Source of the DNA: Chara braunii
Taxonomy: Eukaryota; Streptophyta; Charophyceae; Charales; Characeae
NCBI GenBank assembly: GCA_003427395.1
Contig: BFEA01000161.1
Span: forward strand, 1,718,360-1,753,515
Reading direction: 5' to 3'
DNA: 35,156 nucleotides
The position numbers and the translations under genes were made by a program. Positions 20,519-29,960 of this stretch are shown here, piece by piece (position 1 is the first letter of the stretch; each line of letters starts with the position of its first letter). Under the pieces are notes generated by a model that worked only from the letters and a program-made list of their open reading frames with translations, was not told the origin of the DNA and made no database searches.

Positions 20519-20539
20519 CCAAACCGGTGTCTCCTCGAC

Positions 20540-20640
20540 TGCACACAGGTAGCCCAGATATGGAGATGGTGGGATGCAGCATGGTATCGTCTAACAACCA
20601 CACATTTCCCCTGGCTCACAAAAACATTACGTCTAGGTAA
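20540..20640 (+). pseudogene. LINE ORF2 C-terminal scrap
   Basis: Frame from 20540 reads CTQVAQIWRWWDAAWYRL then FPWLTKTLRLGK, resembling the region after the zf-RVT-like finger in LINE-A (IWLWRWWDRIWDQL then WPWGWKTILL) and LINE-D (LWQWWDAAFHFL then IPWDLGLLLL). It is about 33 residues. Neither finger nor RT is attached. Confidence 0.6.
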
Positions 20641-20886
20641 AATGCTGACTTACATGAAACAATCGACTACCTTAAAAATGCAATTATTTCAATACATGGA
20701 AAACTACGTCGGAGTCACAAAAATGAGTTATAATAGCACTGTGGGCCAAAATACAATTTTAAATTGCAGTTTGGGTAATGTATACAACACAGCTTTCTGG
20801 CCAGGTAGGGTGCAGATTATCAGTGTTGATGACCATATGAAAGCAAGGTGTACGAAGTTCAAAAACAAAGAAAAAGGCAAGCCCAA
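20641..20886. other. Unassigned interval
   Basis: AT-richer sequence open in some frames but with no recognisable domain. It may be further decayed transposon. Confidence 0.4.
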
Positions 20887-20917
20887 GCGCAAACTCCAAT
20901 ATCTGAAAATCGTAATC

Positions 20918-20988
20918 GCTCTCTCCAGGCATCGAACCTGCAACCTGCTGATTGAAAATCAGAATGCTTACCACAAGGCAAAGTGAGT
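20918..20988 (-). tRNA. tRNA-Glu(UUC)-like SINE head, unit 1
   Basis: A 71-nt cloverleaf-like sequence with anticodon loop TTTTCAA in a 4-bp stem (CTGA/TCAG), which places TTC at the anticodon, and a B box GGTTCGATGCC. The acceptor arms ACTCACT/AGAGAGC pair at 5 of 7. Probably a SINE pol III promoter head rather than a working tRNA. Confidence 0.5.
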
Positions 20989-21249
20989 TGGGAGGAAAGT
21001 TAAGGCCCGAGATGAACACTTAACCCCACCCTAGCATGTTCAGTACATCACATACAGCCATGACCCAGTGTACCCAGTCACATCAACCAAGTAAGTACCC
21101 CTCAAGCTGAAGCTCGAGGGGGCTTGCATGCCGACCAACCCGGGTATAATTTCCCAGGAGCTCAAAGCATGTTGCATTGAAGCTTTTTTTTTATTTTTTT
21201 TTAAATTATTGTCTCCAAGCGTGAACTCCTATATCTGAAAATCGCAATC

Positions 21250-21320
21250 GCTCCCTCTAGGCATCGAACCTGCAACATGTTGATTGAAAATCAGAATGCT
21301 TACCACAAGGCAAACTGAGC
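21250..21320 (-). tRNA. tRNA-Glu(UUC)-like SINE head, unit 2
   Basis: Same structure with acceptor GCTCAGT/AGGGAGC and an intact B box GGTTCGATGCC. The 3' side of the anticodon arm is changed (TCAACATG for TCAGCAGG), which breaks one pair. Confidence 0.5.
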
Positions 21321-21582
21321 TGGGATAAAAGTTAAGGCCCGAGATGAGCACTTAATCCCACCCAAGCATGGTCAGTACATCACATACAGTCATGACCTGG
21401 TGTACCCAGTTACGTCAACCAAGTAAGTACCCCTCAAGCCGGAGCTCAAGGGGGTTTGCATGTCGACCAACCCGGGTATAATTTCCCGGGAGCTAAAAAC
21501 ATGCTGCATTGAAGTTTTTTTTTTTTTTTTTTTTTTAATCATTGCCTCCAAACGCGAACTCCAATATCTGAAAATCGCAATC

Positions 21583-21653
21583 GCTCCCTCCAAGCATCGA
21601 ACCTGCAACCTGCTGATTGAAAATCAGAATGCTTACTACAAGGCAAAGTGAGT
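21583..21653 (-). tRNA. tRNA-Glu(UUC)-like SINE head, unit 3
   Basis: Same structure; the B box is GGTTCGATGCT (one change), and the D-loop GTGG has become GTAG. Confidence 0.5.
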
Positions 21654-22048
21654 TTGGATGAAAGTTAAGGCCCGAGATGAGCACTTAACCCCACCCCAGC
21701 ATGGTCAGTACATCACATACAGCCATGACCCGGTGTACCCAGTCACATAAACCAAGTAAGTACCCCTCAAGCCAAAGCTCAAGGGGGTTTGCATGCCAAC
21801 CAACCTGGGTATAATTTCCCGGGATCTCAAAACATGTTGCATTGCTTTGAGCATGGGATGAGCTTCAATGCAGCATGCTTTGAGCTCCCGGGAAATTATT
21901 GGTCGACATGCAAACCCTCTTGAGCTTCGGCTTGAGGGGTACTTACTTGGTTGATGTGACTGGGTACACCGGGTCATGGTTGTATGTGATGTACGAACCA
22001 TGTTGGGGTGGGGTTAAGTGCTCATATCGGGCCTTAACTTTCATCCCA

Positions 22049-22119
22049 GCTCACTTTGCCTTCTCGTAAGCATTCTGATTTTCAATCAGCAGGTTGCAAG
22101 TTCGATGCCTGGAGGGAGC
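22049..22119 (+). tRNA. tRNA-Glu(UUC)-like SINE head, unit 4
   Basis: Acceptor GCTCACT/AGGGAGC pairs at 6 of 7. The D-loop is altered (TTCTCG for TTGTGG), which weakens the A box, and the B box is AGTTCGATGCC. Confidence 0.5.
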
Positions 22120-22379
22120 GATTGTGATTTTCAGATATTGGAGTTCGAACCTGGAGGCAATGATTAAAAAAAAAAAAAAAAAAAAAAACCTTTAATACAA
22201 CATGCTTTGAGCTTCCAGGAAATTTTACCCGGGTTGGTCGGCATGCGAACCCGCTTGAGGTTCGGCTTGAGGGGTACTTGGTTGATGTGACTGGGTACAC
22301 CGGGTCATGGCTGTATGTGATGTACTGACCATGTTGGGGTGGGGTTAAGTGCTCATCTCGGGCCTTGACTTTCATCCCA

Positions 22380-22450
22380 GCTCACTTTGCCTTGTGGTAA
22401 GCATTCTGATTTTTAATCAGCAGGTTGCAGGTTCGATGTCTGGAGGGAGC
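22380..22450 (+). tRNA. tRNA-like SINE head, unit 5 (anticodon position TTT)
   Basis: As the other units, but the anticodon loop is TTTTTAA, so the anticodon position reads TTT. The B box is GGTTCGATGTC. An anticodon that drifts freely between copies is expected of a SINE and not of a tRNA gene. Confidence 0.5.
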
Positions 22451-22714
22451 GATTGCGATTTTCAGATATTGGAGTTCGCGCTTGGAGGCAATGATTTAAA
22501 AAAAAAAAGAAAAAAAAAAGTTTCAATGCAGCATACTTTGAGCTCCCGGGAAATCATACCCGGGTTGGTCGGCATGCAAACCCCCTTGAGCTTCGGCTTG
22601 AGGGCTAATTACTTGGTTGATGTGACTGGGTACACCGGGTCATGGTTGTATGTGATGTACTGACCATGCTGGGGTGGGGTTAAGTGCTCATCTCGGGCCT
22701 TAACTTTCATCCCA

Positions 22715-22760
22715 GCTCAGTTTGCCTTGTGGTAAGCATTTTGATTTTCAATCAGCAGGT
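22715..22760 (+). pseudogene. Truncated tRNA-like SINE head, unit 6
   Basis: It runs from the acceptor (GCTCAGT) through the anticodon arm and stops at CAGCAGG before the B box, where a T-run and unrelated sequence begin. Confidence 0.6.
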
Positions 22761-23134
22761 TTTTTTTCACAACAAGGCTCCGTTCGTTTGCACAAACCCA
22801 CTCTCGTTCTTCAACTACAGACATTCCGGATATCCGAAGTCTACGGAAACGTTAGTCCTGAAAGAGCCCAAAGGGACCTACGCCGATTCTTTTTTTTCCC
22901 CGTGCCAAAGGGCAAAGGGACTGGCTGGTCTAACATGCCTCACATGCAGCTCGAAACGCCCAAAGGGACCTGCGCCACTTTTTTTTTTTTTTTTCGCGCC
23001 CAGGGCGTTTGGAGCTGAGGGCAAAAGTGGCTTTAAGTAGTGGTGGTCTAAGTTTTTTTTTTTTTTTTTTTAAGTCCAGGGTGTTGTTGAGGCCAGTTAC
23101 TAGGCTCTGATTGATTGTCGGAAGCTGTCAGCCA
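22761..23134. other. Unassigned interval with a short direct repeat
   Basis: CCCAAAGGGACCTRCGCC followed by a T-run occurs near 22868 and 22961, a direct repeat of about 93 bp. T-tracts at 22978-22994 and 23053-23071 and the phrase AGTGGTGGTCTAAG (similar to the ACCACCAGTAC-family end) suggest decayed element edges. No gene is seen. Confidence 0.4.
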
Positions 23135-23808
23135 TGGTTGCCCTGCCAAAACGAGGCTACCTCTCATCCCATCCTCACGTCAATACTCCTAGCGCACCCC
23201 CTATTCCTGTTTTTTTTTTTTTTTTTTTGTAACTTCGTATGCGGGAAACCCACTTATCGAGGTGATAAGAGCATCCCCGATAAGTAGATTCCAGCGTCGA
23301 AGGCTCCATCTATTGGTGGGGAGCTACACCTGCTGGAAATCGGGTCCAGCGTCCCTGTACAATGATGAGAGCGTATCTGCTGGAAATTGGGTCCAGCATC
23401 CCTATATAAAGATGTGAAAGTGTCTGCTGGAAATCAGGTCCAGCTACCCTTTGATCTTGTGCATCTAGTCCACCGTATCACTGTGTATGTAACACAATCC
23501 CCGATATGATGTATGTGTGATGTAAGTGTGTTGTATGTGTGATGTGGCGTATGTGATGGATGTGTTCTATATCAATCAATCATTTAAACACGAAACCCTA
23601 TGTATAGAGATGTGAATGTATCTGCCTATTCCTACTATCCTACCTTAGAGTGATCGACACTCAAGACCATTAGCCTACCATCGAGGGGAACTTGTACCGA
23701 GCAGTGGTCACAGGCACCAGGGCTAGTGACCCAGCCCTGGTGGAAGCATAGTCGAACGAGCCTCATCTTAGAGGAACTTCGGACGCCAGGCTCAAGCAAT
23801 CACCTATT
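23135..23808. repeat. Upstream copy of a direct repeat, interrupted by an insertion
   Basis: 23135-23208 plus 23625-23808 matches 24455-24718 by eye (for example CTAGCGCACCCCCTATTCCT against CTAACGCACCCCCTATACCT, and GGAACTTCGGACGCCAGGC against GGGACTTCGGACGTCAGGC). The second copy ends about 220 bp before LINE-C ORF1, so the pair could be tandem units of a LINE 5' UTR. That is inference. Confidence 0.65.
23209..23624 (-). mobile_element. 416-bp A-tailed insertion made only of LINE tail sequence (copy B)
   Basis: The same 9 bp, CCTATTCCT, lies at 23200-23208 and 23625-23633, and the paralogous repeat at about 24519 is continuous there, as an empty site. In sense (minus) it carries three 47-bp units ending in perfect GCTGGA/TCCAGC stem-loops (23426-23444, 23379-23397, 23332-23350). 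The box and the subterminal hairpin follow: ACTTATCG 23252-23259 with CGATAAGT 23278-23285, apex TGATAAGAGCAT. The A-tail is the T-tract 23210-23228. It is either a SINE or an extremely 5'-truncated LINE. Confidence 0.82.
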
Positions 23809-24454
23809 AGCGCCTAAGTAGACCGACTAGTAACTCACGCCCTCTCTTATCATCGAGACGCCTATTATTAGTTGGTTGTGACCTCCTCCCAGGCCTATGG
23901 TTAAGTATGTGTGTGTGTTCGGTATTGTAGGTATGTGCTTGTAGGCTATGTGTATGTTTGTAATGTGCATGGGCCCGTAGCTGATGCTGCTCCCCACCAC
24001 TGAGCATTTGCGAAGAGAATACCATTGAGAGGTGTTCCTACCACCTCTACCAGTGCCTGTGTGAGCCATGTGTAGGTAGTATGTATAGGCCCCCTAGAAG
24101 TACCTTGCCTCGACGCAGCGGAGGGCCGACCTTATGCGCCCTTAATCTGTTGCCAACGAATAGACAGCCCTCCTCCAAACCCCGATCATCAGACAAATTG
24201 CTCTAGAGGTCAGGTATCGACCCAAGTGGGTACTGTCATAGGAGCGCTGGAGAAAAATTTCCCAGTAGGCAACCAACAAAGTATTATTCTCGGCAACTGA
24301 CTCGGAAGTTTTCATGGGGAGGTATAGCCCGAGTTGGTGGTATTCCACTGGCGCCAATCGTAGACCGCATGCTGGCCAGGTGTGGCCTCATGGCTCCCGC
24401 CTATTCTGATATTGGAGGGGTCACCTTCCTGGTACTATTCCAACTACCAGCTAG
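23809..24454. other. Unassigned interval
   Basis: Contains GT-rich phrases (TGTGTGTGTTCGG near 23908) and no convincing gene. Confidence 0.4.
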
Positions 24455-24940
24455 TGGGTACACTGATGCGCGACGGCAGGACTGCCTCCCTACCCTACCT
24501 CACTTCAATTCTCCTAACGCACCCCCTATACCTACTATCCTACCTCAGTGACACAAGCACTCAGGACGATCACCCTATCCTCAGAGGATGACGTAGACCG
24601 AACAGTAGTTATAGGCACCTAGACTAGACAGCTACCCCACCCAGCCCCAGTGGAAGTCTGAACGCACAAACCATGTTACTCGAGGGACTTCGGACGTCAG
24701 GCACAATCAGTATCACTATCCGCCCATACTGACGAACCAAATCACGGCCAAGTATTTGCACAGACCAGAGCAGACTCCCCGTAGCCTGGATCTGAACCCC
24801 ATGACGAACCCATGACAGATATCGGTCTCCCCCACCTGACTCTACTGATATGTCAGTGTCTAAGTCGTAACCTATGTGAATGTGTAAGAAGTGTATCGGT
24901 GACCATAGGCCACAGGTGTACGCCCTAAGACGGTGTATAG
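24455..24940 (+). repeat. Downstream copy of the direct repeat, adjacent to LINE-C
   Basis: 24455-24718 is the uninterrupted copy of the repeat described at 23135. 24719-24940 has no recognisable content and leads into LINE-C ORF1, so it is a candidate LINE-C 5' UTR. Confidence 0.5.
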
Positions 24941-25878
24941 GTGTGTCGTAACCTATTTAGTCAGGGAGGGAAAAAGCACAGAGTCAAGTCTCTGCCAAAC
25001 AATATAATTAAAGAACGAGACGCTATTTACACTCGCCATGCAAGCACGTGGGTCTTTTATGATGATGCCGCATACAAATCCACCAATGATCAGGTAGGGT
25101 GGATTAAGAAGCACCTCGCAACCCTCGAAGGTTCGGAAGAGGGGGCTAGAGATTTCTTCCTAATCGAGCCGATGTCGTCAACGATTTTCACAGTTATATG
25201 CATGTTTGATTCGGACAAGCGAATCATGGATTCATGGTGGAGCATTCCCTGTAGGCGCTCGGAAGTCCGAATTTTCCCGTGGTCTGCCCCGAAACAACAG
25301 AAACCGGAGGAGAGGAGGAAGCAACTCATGACGGACTACTACTGGGTGGAATTCCGTCATGTGCCCATAGAAATCCAGGGAGCCTCCGTACAGGAATTGG
25401 CCCAAAAATACGAGATTGTCGATTTTATTGACCCTCTCCCCCCCCATGTAGCCCAAAGGGATGATCACCTCATGGTAGCCCTGGACATCCCTAATGGTCA
25501 TCTCTTCACCATCAATGATGTCATTCTCTTTCGGGTAGGAGGGAGGGATTTCAGAATTCACACGGCGCACAAAACACGACCCTGGTGCTTTAAGTGCCAG
25601 GCTTATGGGCACCTCTCCTTGGATTCAGACTGCCCCCACCACCCGGCCAAAAGAATCCGATCCACGGGTCGCCTGCATCGTGATCCATTCAAGAGCACAT
25701 GGTGGAGGACAGTAGATGCAGGGCACGAACAATGGGTCTACGTGGATGAACCCCGGGAAGGGGGAGGGGTAAGGGGATGGGAATGGGAAAAAGGGGAAGC
25801 GGCGGACTGGAACACAAAACCACCCGACCACTGGATCCCGCTAAAATCAGTAGAAACACATATGGGCAAGACCTCCAG

Positions 25879-25930
<52 letters not shown>
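25879..25930. repeat. Poly-C tract, 52 nt, inside LINE-C ORF1
   Basis: Uninterrupted C run encoding about 17 prolines in frame. LINE-B has only a run of about 12 C at the corresponding place (near 13857), so the tract grew by slippage from a proline-rich linker. Confidence 0.9.
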
Positions 25931-26846
25931 ACCACCCGAAAGAAAACACTGCACAGCCCGAGAAAGAACTTGTGCCTCAAGACTTTGTTACCCCATGAGA
26001 CACTCGGGAACTGTGGCAAACCCCAACACTGAAGAACAAGGCCTCCTCATCCAAACAAGCTGAACCACTTCCCACTGACACAAGCAAACGGTTCCTGGCC
26101 CTGGCAGCTGAAAGGGAGACAGGCGACAAACAGATAACAACACAACTAAGGGACCCGGAAGGTCACGATCACCATGATAAAATGAGAAAGGAAGGAGGCA
26201 ATATTAATGTGGAGGCCACCAAAGGGAAGGAAGGGACTGGGGGCAAGGCGCCCCCTAACAAAGGGAAAGGGGATCTGAGAATCGAAAAGGGAGGGGGGGG
26301 GGAAGGAGCATCGCTTCAGCATGAGAGGAAATCATCCCGAGGGGCCCATCAAGTGACCACGCAACACTCTCTGGGGGGGGAAAGGGCAAGGGAATCCCCT
26401 CAAGGGCAACCCAAAGTAAGCGAAACTCCCACGGGACTGGACCCCTTCTGGCAAGCCTTTGGACCCCAGCCCATGGACAGGGAACCGCCGACTCCCCCTC
26501 CGGATGAGGAAATGATGGACAGTGCCCCCCAGGCCTGGGGGTCGCAAGGGGTGAAGATATTGAACTCAGGCTAAAGAATCTGGCGGAATGGTTAATAGGC
26601 CAGCTCTAGACTCTGTATATAGGCCAAACAGACGCATATTGGGATGAGGCTTATGTACAACGTTTCTACATATTGGACGGGAGCCCTAGTTTCAAACAGG
26701 CGCTCGAACAGGGCCTGGTCCCGGAAATGGACTGGCAACAAGCACTTCACAGAATTTGGAACATCGTACACAAAAAGTTCCAGCCTCCTACGGCAGACAC
26801 ATCTCAACCCACCGCAGAAACACCCAACATGGCCGCGGAGGGAGAT

Positions 26847-26847
<1 letters not shown>

Positions 26848-26891
<44 letters not shown>
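26848..26891. repeat. Poly-C tract, 44 nt, inside LINE-C ORF1
   Basis: A second uninterrupted C run in the same ORF, following the segment FQPPTADTSQ, where LINE-B has FPPPVAPD. Confidence 0.9.
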
Positions 26892-27528
26892 ACAACAAGT
26901 CACACAGGATGCCTGCCCTGATCAAGGACAGAAAGTGGCAGCAGAAGTGGCAAGGTCGAACCCTTCGAAACGAACTAAAATGCACCATTTGATCGAAAAA
27001 AGGTTATACCACAAGAGCCTGTCAACGGGAGACAAGGTTCTAGTACTACCAATCAGGACAAAGACCGGGAAATGGGAAATCGGCATGTCACCCGCAGAGT
27101 CAGAGGACCCATACACCTCCGCTTTTGGAGGAATAACACTACAAGGGTGGCACACGTAAACAGAAGGCATACTACAAAAACGGGAGGTCAATGAGTTTAT
27201 TGTCGGCCACTATGAACCAGGAGCAACGACCATCATTAGCGTATCAACGGAGGGGCTAAAGATGCCCTACAAAGACCTCTACGTAAGATTTGATAAAAAT
27301 AGAGAAGCGGGGCTGCAATGGCTCACACGCAACATGCTCTTAGACACCCAACAACTAAAGTTTAAGCCAAGCAGTATCTGGTCGACTGATGAACTACTTA
27401 CATGTATTTGCACGATGTTAAGAAAAAACATTCTCAACAAGGGGGTCGATTGGGATGCACAGGAATGGTCCCCTCTGCTCGACAAGTAGGAAAAAGATTG
27501 AGGGCATACAAGCACAATCCTGGAAGCG

Positions 27529-29960
27529 ATGGAGTTGGTTGACGTGGTGTACGGGAAAAATAAGAAATGGAATCGCATTCTACAGCAGGCTGATCTAGAT
27601 ATTAGATCGATCAATGTGAATGGCCTAGCATCCCGCAACCTAGAGAAAATCAAAGCATTATGAGACTTGATGAGGGGGGTTGGGGGTCGATCATGGCCAG
27701 ACGTAATATGCATACAAGAAACTCATCTTATGGACACCCCAGAACACCATAGGGCACACAGGCAAGCCTGGCCCTTCAAAAGCTACCAAGCATTCGCCCC
27801 CAGTCCAGGGAGCTCGGGAATAGCCATCTAGATCCCTCCTGAGTCACGATGTGAAATTCTCTGCCGGGAGAAGGACGAGGAGGAGGGACGATGGGTCAAA
27901 ATACTGGGCGCACTGGAATTGGCAGTCATATGCATAGTTTCCCTATATGCCCCGAACACGTCCCACGAAAGACGCGTTTTTTTTGACAAAATCGCAACAA
28001 TCCCCGCCTTGGACGTCCCCCTAATACTAGCAGGGGACTTCAATGCCGCACCCAACAGATGGCTGGACCGATGGAAAGTCCCCCACACTTCTGCTCACAA
28101 CGTAGAGGAGGATGAACGTATGTTGAAAGATTTGTGCGCCCCCCTATCGCTTTTTGACACATTCAGGCGTAGCTACCCCAAAGATAGAACGTTTACCTGC
28201 ATCCAAAACAAAGACCCCGCCAGATTGTCCAAATCGCGAATTGATTTGATCCTGGCGTCGGAAAAGTTAGGAGGAGGCCTCTCAGTGACGACAATACTCC
28301 CGTCCAGCGCATTTCCTGGGATAGATCACAGGATGTGTATGACGGTGTGGACATTTCGTAAATGGCCGAACTAAGGGGCTAGCTACTACAAACTAAATAC
28401 CTCCCTACTGAAGCTCCAATCACTTAGACAATATTTCCAACAAGTCTGGGACTTTTGAAAAACCCACCGCCCCCAACAAGAATCACAGATTGCCTGGTTC
28501 AACAATGGTCTATTCTTCATGGCTAGGAAGTGTAACGAGTACTCCAAACATCTCGCCGCTCAGAGACATCACCAAGAAGTCATGATCATGCAGAATTTGG
28601 TAAGCGCAGAACAAGAGCAAAATTCGTTACCTCCGCAAGGGCAGGAACAGAGGATCGCTGACTTACAATCTCGCATACAAGAATTAAAAGATCAACTCTT
28701 CAAACATGCACAATACAGATGGCAAGGCGCCCAAACAAGGGTCAGATTATCCAAATTCTCCACCGAAGGGGTGATGAACTCTCACTTCTTCGGCTTGGCT
28801 AGAGCACGCTGCCAACGTACCACGATCGAGGCTCTATACGAACCTGATGCCAGGGACTCAGACCCGACCGTGTCCACAACCCGCTGTACGAAGATAACTT
28901 ACGATTTCTCCAAGGATCTCTTCTCTTCACACCTAGATAAGTCGGATCCTCCGCACCATAGCCATCTAATTCGGGAATTTTTGGACCCACTTAATAAGAC
29001 TCTGACGACCGAACAACGGGACTCCTTAGAGGCCCTGCTCTCTAGGAACGAGATATGGTCCGCCCTCCTACAAATGAAGGAGAAGAAGGCCCCCGGGATA
29101 GATGACTTCCCTAAGGAATTTTGGGAAACCACTTGGGACTTTATGAGCCAAGACATCATGGACTTTTACAGTGAAGTTTTTTTGACTCACAGGGGAGATG
29201 GGGGAAAGGGTGGGGCAATGAATATTAACCCTCCTATATAAAAAAAGGGGATAAAATGGACATTAGGAATTATAGACCCATAACACTCCTCACAGTTGTC
29301 TATAAAATGTTGTCCAAGGCCTTGGCAAACCGAATGATTCCAGTAATGGAGGATATTATTCATCCGGATCAAACCCGCTTCATGCAGAATAGGAACATAC
29401 AAGAGAATATCCTGCTGATACATGAGATCCTTCAACTCACGAGGCACTCTCGTCAGAATGCGGCTCTCATATTCATCGACTTCGAAAAAGCTTATGACCA
29501 TGTGGACTGGATGTTTTTGGATAAGTGTCTCGGAAAAATGAACTTTGGGCCAGACTTCCGACGATGGATACAAATCCTACACTAGAACGCCACCACATGT
29601 GTCGAGGTCAACGAAAGTCTTGCACCGCCTCTACGACTGGAACGATCGGTCAGACAAGGGGATCCTATTGCCCCCTTCCTGTTCCTAGTCGTCATGGAAG
29701 CACTGACCGCCAACCTTCAGGCAAACAAGAATATCACCAAAATACGAGTTACACGCATCCCGGAAGGAAGCAATTCCGGTGTGTTCCCTTTTCGCGGATG
29801 ATCTCACAATAATCACAGAGGCCATACACCATAACATGGAGGAAATTCAACGCATGATGGAGAAATTTACTAAGGTTTCCGACATGTCTGTCAATTGGGG
29901 GTCCAAAACACAGGGATGGTGGATCCACTATGGAGGAGACTGTCTGCCTCACGTTCCTCG
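27529..29960 (+). pseudogene. LINE-C ORF2: endonuclease and reverse transcriptase, 3'-truncated
   Basis: It starts MELVDVVYGKNKKW. The endonuclease keeps CIQETHL, GDFNAAPN (28033-28056), SRIDLILAS and PGIDHRMCM, the best-preserved endonuclease of the window. The reverse transcriptase keeps APGIDDFPKEFWE, NYRPITLLTVVYKMLS, IDFEKAYDHVDW, SVRQGDP and FADD (29791-29802). Breaks are stops in place of Trp at 27660, 27829 and 28456, a TAA for Gln at 28372, a TAG at 29583, and frameshifts near 29210 and 29770. It ends near 29960 without the finger domain. Confidence 0.88.

Larger units (their letters stand above)
20887..22760. repeat. Palindromic array of six tRNA-derived SINE units
   Basis: Units of about 330 bp recur three times in minus orientation (20887-21844) and three times in plus orientation (21866-22760) around a 21-nt centre. 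Each unit in sense has a body of about 200 bp (with AGCTCCCGGGAAAT and CCCGGGTTGG), a 71-nt tRNA-like part, a tail of about 50 bp (GATTTTCAGATATTGGAGTT) and an A-tract. The tRNA-like parts lie at matching distances from the centre on both sides. The arms differ by point changes and small indels, so the duplication and inversion are not recent. The last plus unit is cut at 22760, within the tRNA-like part, by a T-run. Confidence 0.85.
24941..27489 (+). pseudogene. LINE-C ORF1 with two poly-C expansions
   Basis: The first open stretch (24941-26032) follows a TAG at 24938 and opens at GTG, so the true start is uncertain; the first internal ATG is near 25171. It has a DUF4283-like region and the knuckle CFKCQAYGHLSLDSDC (C216, C219, H224, C231 counted from 24941). 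A proline-rich linker is hit by poly-C at 25879-25930, and a second tract lies at 26848-26891. Later motifs are LDPFWQAFGPQPMD, GKWEIGMSPAESEDPYT and DLYVRFDKNREAGLQW, ending at a TAG at 27487. About 850 codons in total, long for an ORF1. Frames break at least four times. Confidence 0.82.
24941..29960 (+). mobile_element. LINE-C, L1-clade LINE lacking its 3' half
   Basis: ORF1 (24941-27489) and ORF2 (27529 to about 29960) are close relatives of LINE-B: the same knuckle, linker motifs and ORF2 start, separated by about 40 nt. It extends further 5' than LINE-B. Similarity stops near 29950, shortly after WGSKTQGWWIHY, so the thumb region, zf-RVT-like finger, 3' UTR and tail are missing. A 3' loss is not the usual product of target-primed reverse transcription, so a later deletion or rearrangement is likely. 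Confidence 0.85.

Noticed and set aside
20918-22450. A cluster of functional tRNA genes
   Set aside because: Acceptor and T-arm mismatches, drifting anticodon (TTC and TTT), lack of oligo-T terminators directly after, and repeated A-tailed bodies fit SINE units better.
23135-24718. Long direct repeats as LTRs of a retrotransposon
   Set aside because: No TG...CA ends, primer-binding site, polypurine tract or gag-pol between them; the interior of the first copy is an independent A-tailed insertion.
25689-26019. Gly-rich minus-strand frames at 25689-26019 and 26592-26988
   Set aside because: They are poly-C tracts read on the opposite strand.
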